DNA of 64,000 nucleotides. Source: Sanderia malayensis. Lineage: Eukaryota; Cnidaria; Scyphozoa; Semaeostomeae; Pelagiidae. The translations under genes and the position numbers were made by a program. The notes beneath the pieces were generated by a model, which saw only the letters and a list, made by a program, of their open reading frames with translations, did not search any database and had not been told where the DNA came from. The DNA lies in the NCBI GenBank assembly GCA_013076295.1, contig RQOL01000828.1:5267219-5331218 (forward strand). Reading direction: 5' to 3'. Below, piece by piece: positions 49,562 through 59,412 of the stretch (the stretch's first letter is position 1; each line of letters opens with the position of its first letter).

Positions 49562-50240
49562 TCCAGACTCACATTGGGAAAGTCGCTGCAAAAGACGGTA
49601 TTATCATTGATTACTACAATTTCGAAGTCTCTGCCCTGAAACTACAACTATATGAGGATACTTTCAGCAAAAAACCGCATCTCTATCTTGCTTGTACTAA
49701 ATCAAACGGGAAATATTTTGTCACTTGATCCTCGACATGGCCGCCTGGCCAGGCTGGCCTACCGTAAACATGGCAAAAATTTCGAAGTCTTTCATTTTTA
49801 AGAAATTCGAAGTCTCTGCCCTGAAACTACAACTATATGGGGATGTTTTCAGCAAAAAACCGCATCTTTATCATGCTTGTACTTGGAAATCAAACGGGAA
49901 ATGTTTTGTCACTAGCTCTGCGAAAAGGCTGCTTTTCCAAGTTTTCGAAGTGAATATCGACGTTACTAAAACACGGAACAAGCAGAACACAAACTCACAT
50001 TGGAGATTCCAGACTCACATTGGGAAAGTCGCTGCAAAAGACGGTATTATCATTGATTTCTACAAATTCGAAGTCTCTGCCCTGAAACTACAACTATATG
50101 AGGATGCTTTCAGCAAAAAACCGCATCTCTATCATGCTTGTACTTCAAAATCAAACGGGAAATATTTTGTCACTTGCTCCTCGACATGGCCGCCTGGCCA
50201 GGCGAGCCTAACTTAAACATGGTAAAGATTTCAAAGTCTT
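49562..50240. repeat. Triplicated segment within the 2.8-kb TTAA element
   Basis: Units at about 49562-49790, 49800-49920 (partial) and 50020-50245 share CTCTGCCCTGAAACTACAAC and GCAAAAAACCGCATCT. The first and third also share CCTCGACATGGCCGCCTGGC. Confidence 0.85.
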
Positions 50241-50636
50241 TCATTTTTATTTTGGGAAGCGATTTTTTAATAAGGGCCGGGGCTAGGCATAGTGCAGATT
50301 TGAAAACTTTTCCCTATACTCTCCCATTATAAAAGTCGATTTGTGTCCTGGTTATGACGTCATATCATGTCGCAGTCAGTGCCCCATTTCAAAGCCAAAT
50401 TTAGTATACTTATCGTGATCGAATAAAAACAAAACAAGCATCAAGGTAATCAGTAAGGATTGAAATTTAATTTTATGAAAAAAAACGGGAAAGTGATTTT
50501 TGATTGCAGTAGGCCTTTAATGTCCCGTAGCCATCATGCGCGCAGGCTAAATATCCAAAAACAAAACTATGACTTAGAGCATGTTCCTCAAAGGTAATTC
50601 TATGTAAATGGCGTGTTTATAATGGATGGCTTTAGA

Positions 50637-50750
50637 TACCGTAAGTCCGTCCTCGATTTAGCCAACGAGGGCTTATTTCGCAAAAAATATTGTAGGTGGG
50701 GGCTTATTTAAGGGGGCTTATTAGAGAGGGGGCTTATTCTGTATAGGCGA
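50637..50750. mobile_element. Partial ACCGTA/TAAGCCCC element
   Basis: ATACCGTAAGTCCGTCCTCG then GGGGGCTTATTTAAGGGGGC; only the left end is present. Confidence 0.55.
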
Positions 50751-51052
50751 AAATTGTAAGTAAGATGTGCTGTTTTTGTGACGATATCTAATCTATGCCG
50801 AAGTATGTTGAAAAAAAACAAGAAGCAAGTCCGTCATAAAATGGAACTAATGTAAACTGGATCCCGAGGTCTAAGGCTTTTCCACCAATTGATCGGATTG
50901 CGAACAAGTAAACATGACATGTAAAAAAAACGACACAGTTCTATCTTTCCTCTCTTTTCTTACACGTAGCAGAGCTTCTTTTCAGCATACTTTAATACTT
51001 TAAACGACAATCGAAACGCGACGGATATAGTTTTCTCAAACCTATATCATAA

Positions 51053-51150
51053 ACAGCAACCGACCTTGGCCTTTCTCAAGAACCAAGTATAGAACACAGC
51101 AACCGACCTTGGCCTTTTTCTCAAGAACCAAGTATAGAACAGCAACTAAC
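51053..51150. repeat. Two tandem ~48-bp units
   Basis: Repeated CAGCAACCGACCTTGGCCTT followed by CAAGAACCAAGTATAGAACA, almost identical. Confidence 0.85.
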
Positions 51151-51999
51151 AACTAAGGCAACGAGATCTTTCTCAAGCATCTCGCTCCTGAACGGTATGC
51201 TCTCTCTTTCCGATGCTCACATATCCAGGCGAGTCTAAAAAAACTGATTAATTAAAACTAAAACGCTACATTTAACTACTAAAGTCACGTGACAACAGAT
51301 ACAAAGAATAATGAAACTACACACGTCAATAGGGAGTAATTACGTCCGGCGAGGGAAGTAAAGTAAAACCTGAATACTTTTGTACAGAACCGAATTATGG
51401 GTGTGAATCGATACACGTATTAAACTACAGGATTACAGAAATATGAACCGTTCCGATGCTACAAGGCATGGCCTGTGGCAAATAACAAAACATGCGAATG
51501 AATGACCAAAAACTAATAAAAAACTAGCAGTATTACACTAATGTATTTCCAAATTTTTTAAATATAAAGTTATCAAACTTTCTCAAAAGTTATACAAAAG
51601 TCATTTTATAAACTTGTGATCACATTTCATCCAGCTATTTGATTTCTGCTAAAATCGAATAATCCCCCAATCCCCCAATATAATCCCCCATGGGGGCTCA
51701 GGGCCTCGGAGAGGATTTGGGGCCGGTCGGACAAAAGATAAATAGCGAGTGACGCCGAAAGGGTGGGTACGCCGGAAGTAGACTCTTCTATGGGGTCCGG
51801 GGGAATCTATTCTTGGTTCCATGAACTAACCCTAAGCTAAGTGCGACATAAATGTGACCGTATAAAGCGAACATTTATAGTTAAGTGCAGCACTTTCAAT
51901 TAACTTCATCAGAATTTGCCAAACTTAATGCACAAGTGCGACACAAATGCGACGTTGCTTTATGCGACCGCATTTTAGTCGACGGTCTCGCGGCTTAAT
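51151..51999. other. Intergenic, nothing recognised
   Basis: No supported gene. A CCCCC-rich stretch (aatcccccaatcccccaata) at about 51660 is low-complexity. Confidence 0.4.
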
Positions 52000-52192
52000 A
52001 TCTTGATTATTATGTTAGTCATGTTCCAAATTGTTTCTTGTATATATGCAACAATTTCATAAATCCGATAGCTAAATAAAAAAGCAACTATTTGTGTGAC
52101 CCAGCTTGAGACAAAACTCTAGTGCTGTGACTTTGTAACTTTGGGATTAGAATGGCCTACTATTTTAACCCCTGCTAGTGCTCAGTGCAGCG
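52000..52192 (+). repeat. Dispersed repeat copy 1 (carries the empty site of the foldback element)
   Basis: About 190 bp, roughly 95% identical to 57444-57580 plus 59413-59478. At 52128-52130 it reads GTGCTGTGACTTTG without interruption, whereas the other copy is split at the TGA by a 1.8-kb insertion. A weak third match (TTTGTGTGAC, AGCTTGAGACA) lies at about 53880-53925. It ends 59 bp from the MFS stop codon. Confidence 0.8.
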
Positions 52193-52251
52193 TCACTATA
52201 ATGAACTTGGAAAGTAAAAAGTTCTTTCTTTATTTTTCAAACTTATTGTCT

Positions 52252-53691
52252 TCATCCTTCTCCATTGGTCTTCTTATGATAATCGAGAGGAACATCCTTT
52301 GTTTCACGGAGAACAAAAATTGCAACAATTAAATCAGATAATGTGAGCCCATCTGCAATACCAAAGGGTATATACTTGTTAAGATGGTACAAATAATCAA
52401 CAGAGATGGTGCTTATTAGGAGTCCAATGTTCGCAACAGCACGTCCAACTCCAAGGCCGAGAGCCCTGTGCGATGTAGGCAAAATTTCTCCCGAATATAA
52501 ATGTGAAACAAACACGAATATTGGAACTGATAGCTTAAGGCAAAACAAAATCACTATTAATTGCCAGCCTTTGAAATCCCAATACAAGGGGATAATATTC
52601 AATGCTATCACGGACAAGATAATCTGAAATGTGGTTAAACGTGGTAATTTTCCCATCATAATGAAAGTCAAAGGGGTTGACAACAAAATAGCAATTGATA
52701 TGTAGGCTAGGTATTCCAAATGAAGACCAGCCAAGCAACTCTTATACTTCAATGCTTTTGACGGATTCCTACTGAATTGTACAGCAGCCAGATTAACAAA
52801 ATTTGACAGAAATGTACTTGCTATTTCTAGAATGGCCACAACTGCAAATAGCTTCAAAATGGTAATGTTTGATAGTTTTGGTTCTTCGAGCTCTTCACAA
52901 GATGGTTCAGAAAAGTCCGTTTCATCAAAATTTACGGTATTTTCTTTTTCGCTTTGTTTGGCATCTAGCTCAAACGCTTCAACGAACTCCGCAAAGTCCT
53001 GAGCATCATATTTATTCATTTCAGCAATTTTTGTTAGAACCAAAACAGTCTCTTTGACTTGTCCAGATTTGAAAAGAAATCTTGGAGACTCAGGCAAGAA
53101 ACAAACAAGAAATGCACAGGTTGCCAAAGGGAGGACATTGGAAATGACAACAAACCATCGCCAGTTCAAATGACGTAATGTTCTCATTGCAATTCCCACG
53201 CAGTAGAGAAAGCCACAAACACCAAAAACTTTCAGTATTGAAAAAACATTTCTTCGAGTCGCTGGTAAAATTTCCATAACGTAAGAAGTTACCATCACAA
53301 AAGCTGGATCCAGTATACCAATTATGGTTCTTGTTATGATGATCATGGTATAGCCGTTAGAAATGGCGTTCAATGAATATGCAACTACTTCAAGTATGAG
53401 AAACACAAGCAAAGTTCTTCTTCTACCATACAAATCAGAAATTCGACCAATTATCACAGATCCAAATATTTGACCAATTGCTTTCGCTGTTACAATCCAA
53501 ATGGCTTTGAAAAATGACAGATGCATTTCACATAATAAAAATGGCTCAAGAATTGAATCTATAATTTTGGCGGTCCCAAATGCAAATATTCTTAATCCAA
53601 GCGTTGCAATGACTATGATTTGAAACTTGCCAAAGCCAATCTTTTCAATTGCTTGATGTACAAAATCACCATCAACACTTTGATAAGACAT
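52252..53691 (-). CDS. MFS transporter, SV2/SVOP-like, intronless
   Basis: 479 aa from ATG 53691. The open frame reaches 53754 only through a GTG, so the inner ATG (MSYQSVDGDFV) is preferred; DFVHQAIEKIGFGKFQI resembles the N-terminal SV2/SVOP segment. Hydrophobic profile fits 12 transmembrane helices in two halves with a long acidic central loop (about residues 225-275). MFS signatures: GRISDLYGRRR between helices 2 and 3 and PESPRFL after helix 6, as in the SV2/organic-ion/sugar porter group. Substrate unknown. Unlike the other host genes it has no intron, and its 3' end is 59 bp from a dispersed repeat, with a weak copy upstream, so a retrocopy or captured gene is possible. The frame is fully intact. 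Confidence 0.88.
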   Translation of the reverse strand: MSYQSVDGDFVHQAIEKIGFGKFQIIVIATLGLRIFAFGTAKIIDSILEPFLLCEMHLSFFKAIWIVTAKAIGQIFGSVIIGRISDLYGRRRTLLVFLILEVVAYSLNAISNGYTMIIITRTIIGILDPAFVMVTSYVMEILPATRRNVFSILKVFGVCGFLYCVGIAMRTLRHLNWRWFVVISNVLPLATCAFLVCFLPESPRFLFKSGQVKETVLVLTKIAEMNKYDAQDFAEFVEAFELDAKQSEKENTVNFDETDFSEPSCEELEEPKLSNITILKLFAVVAILEIASTFLSNFVNLAAVQFSRNPSKALKYKSCLAGLHLEYLAYISIAILLSTPLTFIMMGKLPRLTTFQIILSVIALNIIPLYWDFKGWQLIVILFCLKLSVPIFVFVSHLYSGEILPTSHRALGLGVGRAVANIGLLISTISVDYLYHLNKYIPFGIADGLTLSDLIVAIFVLRETKDVPLDYHKKTNGEG

Positions 53692-55881
53692 TTTGCTACA
53701 AAATGAAAACTGCAGTGTGAAGTGATAACTATACGTAACACACGTTACAGCCACACCAAATGAAATGGCTAAATGAAGGGCTGAAAGAGAGAAGAGTTGA
53801 ACATTGAAATAATGTTGAGATAGAATTAAAATATGAATGAAAATAGCTTGAAAGCAACCAAAACATATAAACTAAACAGAGCAATTTTTTGTGTGACAAA
53901 GCTTGAGACAGAACTATGTTGTGGTTAAACCTGTTTACGAGTTCGATTCCCAATACTCTTTAGCTGACCTGAATTAATAAACCGAGCAATCCTTCTCTCT
54001 GGTTGTGGTGGACAATCAGCCTGGTGATTCGCAACGCACAAATAAAAGATGATTTGTGGGCATTGAACCAGGCTAAGTTGAAGGGCACAATCTGAATGAA
54101 TCAGTATCTGGTGAGTGAATCCAATCGATTTTTTGTGAATCGGTGTCTTGTGGGTGAATCCATGCATGTCACTGAAGAATCAATGTCTTTTGTGAAACAA
54201 TTTTTGTCATGGGGCCTGTTCATATGAACAAGCCTACAAGGCCAGCACACCAAGGAGACAGATTTGAATTTGTGAGAGAAAATACTGTCCCTCTTGTCGG
54301 GACAGAAATTGTAATATCACATTTGTCACACGAGAATTTGACAATGGATGACTTTAAAAGGCACTTAATATTTTTCGTGGTTGCCCTCAAACAAAATAAC
54401 TAGAAATAGCTGCTGCTATTCAATGCCCACGTTTCAAACGCAGAAATGAGAAGAAAAGCAGGGGAAGGGCAAGTACTGTAAAATATTTCACCCCGTGTTT
54501 GACTAAGCGGTTCTACCACTGGGTTTTACCTTTGTCCGCCAACCGGCTTTGGAACATTTGTACTTCCATAGGTACAATTACCAGTTGCTTTCAGAAACAA
54601 TAGTTGATCAAAACTACCAGTTTTGGGAGAAAGATCCTCAGTGATACATCATGTTGAAAATATTCCGCGAAACTGAACAAACATAGCCGCGGGAATTTGC
54701 CATAAAAAACGACCAGTGTTTGGAACAAAGATAGTATTGCTTAACTTTCAAAACGAGCTATTTCTGATTGGTTCTTGGGAACAATTGATTCACATAAAAT
54801 AGAACGGTTGTGGTAGGGTTGTGATTAGTATTCATACTGTAGCATTGTTTCATTAACCAATCACAAATGCTGTTCTTGAAAGTTTGCCATTGTCCAACAA
54901 AAATGGTGCAAATTTTTTTGTGAACTACCAGCTTTGGGACAAAGGAAGGCCATTGTTCCTAATATGACATGCAGGGCCATGTCACATCTATTGAAGCACT
55001 CTGTTGGAAATTCATTTGAGGATTTGCAATGTGTTGATGTAGTGTTCTTTAACTTATTGTCTTTGAAAATTTGCTTGTTGGTTTTGAATAAACTTTGCGA
55101 CTTGCTCTTGTCAGTTTGAATAATAACTCTAACTCGAGGCTTTCTTGTAGTCATCTTTTTCTCCGGATAGTATTTTCTGTAGTAAGACAGCCTATCCCTT
55201 TTACATGAGACCTTTTAAAAAGATATGCGTAGGCATATTAGTGAATTTTAAAATAAATGTTATGAAGGGCCTTCCTAAAACATTTGTAGACATATTGATG
55301 AAATTAAAAGAAATTAAGATAAAGAAACTTAAGTGGTAGAAGACAATATTCGCTGGCTGATGAAAAATGCCACAATAGCAAGGTTGATGTAAACAAAATT
55401 AATTAAAGGTGACGTAATGAATTTATTGACTAAACATAATGCCGTCATGGTCAAAAGGTGTTAAAACCAATAAAGAGATGGCCATGCCTAGGGCCCATAA
55501 AAAAACTGGATGGAACCGAAGAACCAACATAGAACATAACGTTACGCAGTTACACTAAATGTAAAACAAGATGCAAAAATTAACTAAACATGTGATTTAA
55601 ATGTAAAATGCAAGAAATCTAACGTTCTTCAATTTTCATGCAATGGTCGAGAGGAATCTATCATTGAACAAAGGAATGCTTGAGAAACTGGCGTCTCCTT
55701 ATTCCTGTTTGGCATAGATTTCCATCATTCAGCCAAACTCATGATATAGTCAGTTAAGCATCAATTCAGATCAGCTTTAATTTGCAACAACTTCCATACA
55801 ATGTGCAGAAATGAAAAACGTTGAAAAGATTTTCCGAGTCAATCTATTTATTCAGTCAAAATCGTAATCTATTTTGTCGGC
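53692..55881. other. Intergenic upstream of MFS gene
   Basis: No gene recognised. 54060-54200 has imperfect direct repeats ('gtgaatc..at..a'). 54540-54950 has repeated 'accag(t/c)tttgg(g)a' words on both sides of a non-coding stretch, perhaps an old element. Confidence 0.4.
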
Positions 55882-57447
55882 TTAAAGTGCTAATGCAACG
55901 AAATTGACATATCGATTTTTTTATTTTAAATGAAAGCCAAGATGTACTGATCAGTTTGATGCAATTTTGACGTGCATCTGACAATTATAAGTTACTTTAA
56001 TTTCACCTTGAATCAGGCCACCTTTTGCGAAAAATATTGCAACGCTGTGACGTCACAGTGATCACCCATATTATTTCTCGCAATGGAAATCAATGGGTTT
56101 TTATCGAACGTCGTTTGGTTTTTTTTAATAGCTCCACTCAGGGGTGGGATATTTGAGCTCCGGCTAAACCAACATAAGGGCGAATCTTTTAGCCGTCGTT
56201 TTGAAAAAATTGGTGTCATTTTGTTTAACGTTAGAGACACAATTTAAGTTGAAAATGGATACCTCCAAAAAATGTGACGTCATCCCGCGTCGCCATTGTT
56301 GCTTCGAGTTGCTGTTGAACGACACGTAGCCCTGGTTTGGCTTATCCCAGGTCTTATTTTTTTGTAATAACTTATTTTAGCTCCAAAATTGCAGACATTG
56401 AATCATTTTTAGAAACTTCGGAAATTAAAATTCCTTCGATATCACCCCAAAAAGCTAAATCTTCTGACATTTGTTTTGGTTGGCTCGGGCCTAACCACTC
56501 CCGGCGAGGAGTGCTTAGGCCCGAGTAAAGCTGAGAGTCACACGGGTTGGTTTACGAGCTTGTTTACTGCATCTATTGCAGGAATAGCGTTTGATTTTAG
56601 CTTTAATCTCATCTTTAATTCTTTCCCAATATCTCTCTTTACTTCAAAGCAAAAATGAGCGCTATAATGAATAAAATCCTGCTCTCCTAGTCGGTGGGTG
56701 CGAATGATGTCTGTCTCCTGAACTTCTTAAAAAGACCTTGTTCTGTTTGATTGGTTTTGAAATACTATCAGCAACATTATGAAACGATACTTTTCGCAAT
56801 ACTGAGTAATCGTACAATTGTCTCCGTTATGTATCTCTACGACATGTAAATAGTTTATGATTTATGCGCATGTCACTCTGGCGTGCGGACGTGAATTTGC
56901 TCGCTCTTGATACAGTTACTATTATTCAAAATCAAACAAAATAAATTGTAAACGTCAATCACGTCAATTGGGCACATGGCTTTGATAGCTCGATCCTGAG
57001 TTTTTTTCATGTGTCCATCAGGCTTACTTAGTATTATTATATGGTTGCTCGTTTTTAATGTTTTTTTTTTGTAATTTTCGATAGCACATGAAATTGAACA
57101 ACTATCTTAAATGACGTACCTTGTAATTAATGAATTTGCTGATAAACATTATGATTATTTGCTCCCGAGACGAGATACCCGTCATGTGTGTGCTCGCTCA
57201 CAGCTCGCCATGTCGAATTTCAATAGAAGGAAGCCTGCTTGACGTTGCAGACGCGACGTTTGATGACATCACAGTGATGGTTCAGTTTTCGCACGAAAAG
57301 GTCAAAATTGCCTACTTTGAAGGTTAATAGCGAAAAAAGTATACATAATTTGCAAATTTTATTTGCGCCACGATAATCAGTGCATTGAAATCTATAGATT
57401 TTTGAAATAAAAACACTATGTAAAAATTCGTTGCATTAGCACTTTAA
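55882..57447. mobile_element. 1.57-kb TTAA-flanked non-autonomous element
   Basis: TTAA at 55882-55885 and 57444-57447; ends TTAAAGTGCTAATGCAACGA and reverse complement. Contains several TGACGTCA-like words near each end (for example 56049 and 56275). No ORF of note. Its right TTAA is also the start of the dispersed repeat copy 2. Confidence 0.82.
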
Positions 57448-57580
57448 TATCTTGATTATTATGTTAGTCATGTTCCAAATTGTTTCTTGTATATATGCAA
57501 CAACTTCATAAATCTGATAGCTAAATAAAAAAAGTAACTATTTGTGTGACCCAGCTTGAGATAAAACTCTAGTGCTGTGA
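57444..57580 (+). repeat. Dispersed repeat copy 2, left part
   Basis: Matches 52000-52130; continues at 59413-59478 after the foldback insertion. Confidence 0.85.
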
Positions 57581-57600
57581 CCACCCGGGGTAATGTCTGT

Positions 57601-58017
57601 GCAGTACAGTGGAGGCTGTGCAGTACAGTGGAGGTTGTTCAGTACAGTGGAGGGATAACATCAGTACAGTGGGGGATAACATCAGTACAGTGGAGGTTGT
57701 TCAGTACAGCGGAGGGCTAACATCAGTACAGTGGAGGGATAACATTGAGTACAGTGGAGGCTGTGCAGTACAGCGGAGGGCTAACATCAGTACAGTGGAG
57801 GATAACATGATCATGTGGGGGATAACATTGGTACAGTGGAGGCTGTTCAGTACAGTGGGGGATAACATCAGTACAGTGGAGGCTGTGCAGTACTGGGGGA
57901 TAACATCAGTACAGTGGGGATAACATGATGCTTGTGGGGGATAACATCAGTACAGTGGAGGCTGTCAGTACTGTGGAGGGATAACATCAGTACAGTGGAG
58001 GGATAACATGATGCAGT
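57601..58017 (+). repeat. Left minisatellite arm
   Basis: Mixed units: CAGTACAGTGGAGGCTGTG, CAGTACAGTGGAGGGATAACAT and variants with GCGGAGGGCTAACAT. The 104-aa ORF across it is an artefact of repetition. Confidence 0.95.
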
Positions 58018-58483
58018 GATATATTCTGCAATGGGAAGTTGTCATTTGCCACTAGCTTGAAAAATAACGTTAGATCGTTTAGAACACCTGCTCTTTTCAA
58101 AGCAGGAGTCGCCTTTTCGAACCAATGTTTTAAGGAATCCTCCTCTGATGAGGCAGCATCTTCAAACGAGATCTCGTTCGCAAAGTCACTAAGAAGCGAT
58201 TCATCCAGGCCTTCTGAAAAGAAATTTTCATTCCCATCTCCATAATCTTCATTTTCAGAATCTATATTAATATCATCAATGCCCGAAATTTAAACGGAAA
58301 TAAAGAGCGCCTGGCTTGTCCGTCCCTTCGATGTTTTTGGAAAGGATCTCCATCTTCTTTCAACGTCTCCAATCTTTGATCATCTTTCAAACTTTCTAAA
58401 TAATAATCAAAGGAACATTTTGCAGGGCTGCTGGTTTTCTTTAAAGGAGCTTTAAGCAAGAATGATTTAAATTCTTCATCCAT
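58010..58483 (-). CDS. Unknown acidic ORF inside the foldback element (one apparent frameshift)
   Basis: ATG at 58483 opens a 73-residue frame ending at TAG 58262 (start MDEEFKSFLLKAPLKKTSS, later DGDPFQKHRRDGQARRSLF). A second frame takes over near 58280, reads through acidic text (DINIDSENEDYGDGNENFF; then ISFEDAASSEEDSLKHWFEK) and runs to the edge of the left array at about 58018. Composition and the clean hand-over suggest one protein of about 150 aa with a single-base shift, or an intron. I recognise no domain. It may be the element's own protein remnant or a captured host exon. Confidence 0.4.
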
Positions 58484-58601
58484 TTATGTTTTGCTTGGCA
58501 TAACTTAAGACGAGTAAGAAGAAAAGACCTTCATTTTTAGGTCAATAAAATAACACAACAAAATCGCCATCTGAAAACGGCATGGTTTCGCTAAGGCCTC
58601 C

Positions 58602-59398
58602 GCTGTACTGATGTTATCCCCCCACAGTACTGAACAGCCTCCACTGTACTGATGTTATCCCTCCACTGTACTGAACAGCCTCCACTGTACTCAATGTTAT
58701 CCCCCCACATGAATCATGCTATCCCTCCACTGTACTGATGTCATCCCTCCACAGTACTGAACAGCCTCCACTGTACTGATGTTATCCCCCCACAAGCATC
58801 ATGTTATCCCTCCGCTGTACTGATGTTATCCCTCCACAGTACTGCACAGCCTCCACTGTACTGATGTTATCCCCCCACAAGCATCATGTTATCCCTCCAC
58901 TGTACTGATGTTATCCCTCCACAGTACTGAACAGCCTCCACTGTACTGATGTTATCCCCCCACAAGCATCATGTTATCCCTCCACTGTACTGATGCTATC
59001 CCTCCACAGTACTGCACAGCCTCCACTGTACTGATGTTATCCCCCCACTGTACTGAACAACCTCCACTGTACTCAATGTTATCCCCCCACATGAATCATG
59101 TTATCCCTCCACTGTACTGATGTTATCCCTCCACAGTACTGAACAGCCTCCACTGTACTGATGTTATCCCCCCACACACATCATGTTATCCCTCCACTGT
59201 ACTGATGTTAGCCCTCCGCTGTACTGCACAGCCTCCACTGTACTCAATGTTATCCCTCCACTGTACTGATGTTAGCCCTCCGCTGTACTGAACAACCTCC
59301 ACTGTACTGATGTTATCCCCCCACTGTACTGATGTTATCCCTCCACTGTACTGAACAACCTCCACTGTACTGCACAGCCTCCACTGTACTGCACAGAC
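58602..59398 (-). repeat. Right minisatellite arm (inverted)
   Basis: Reverse-complement units CCTCCACTGTACTGATGTTA and CCTCCACTGTACTGCACAG; roughly twice the length of the left arm, with unit variants in the same order near the tip. Confidence 0.95.
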
Positions 59399-59412
59399 AT
59401 TACCCCGGGTGG

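Larger units (their letters stand above)
47720..50520. mobile_element. 2.8-kb TTAA-flanked non-autonomous element
   Basis: TTAA at 47720-47723 and 50517-50520; ends TTAAAGGCCTACTGCAATCA and its reverse complement. The inner part has three copies of a segment containing TTCGAAGTCTCTGCCCTGAA (49620, 49806, 50067), the first and last also with GGGAAAGTCGCTGCAAAAGA. A truncated TA-type MITE sits inside at 48733-48920. The 163-aa ORF at 49725-50216 is made of these repeats. No transposase. Kolobok or piggyBac type from the TTAA. Confidence 0.82.
57581..59412. mobile_element. Foldback-type element with minisatellite arms and TGA target duplication
   Basis: Tips are CCACCCGGGGTAATGTCTGT and exact reverse complement. 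TGA at 57578-57580 and 59413-59415 is a 3-bp duplication, confirmed by the uninterrupted copy at 52128. Behind each tip is an array of about 18-22-bp units, 57601-58017 on the left and 58602-59398 inverted on the right; the outer 230 bp or so of the two arms are almost identical. The 580-bp centre is unique and carries a minus-strand ORF. Architecture resembles Drosophila FB elements, but the 3-bp duplication and tips do not match a superfamily I can name. Confidence 0.88.

Noticed and set aside
49725..50216. 163-aa ORF
   Set aside because: Covers the triplicated non-coding segment of the TTAA element; the repeated peptide reflects DNA repetition.
54209..54403. 64-aa plus ORF
   Set aside because: Soluble-looking but isolated, with no splice partners or recognised motif.
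51999..57447. Empty site for the 55882-57447 TTAA element at TTAATATCTTG (about 52001)
   Set aside because: The right side matches, but upstream only about 8 bp (cggcttaa) agree, so the dispersed repeat may simply begin there.
57609..57923. 104-aa plus-strand ORF
   Set aside because: It reads through the left minisatellite arm; unit length, not selection, keeps it open.
57601..59398. CRISPR-like array of short repeats
   Set aside because: Units are contiguous without unique spacers, inverted in two arms, and the genome is animal.
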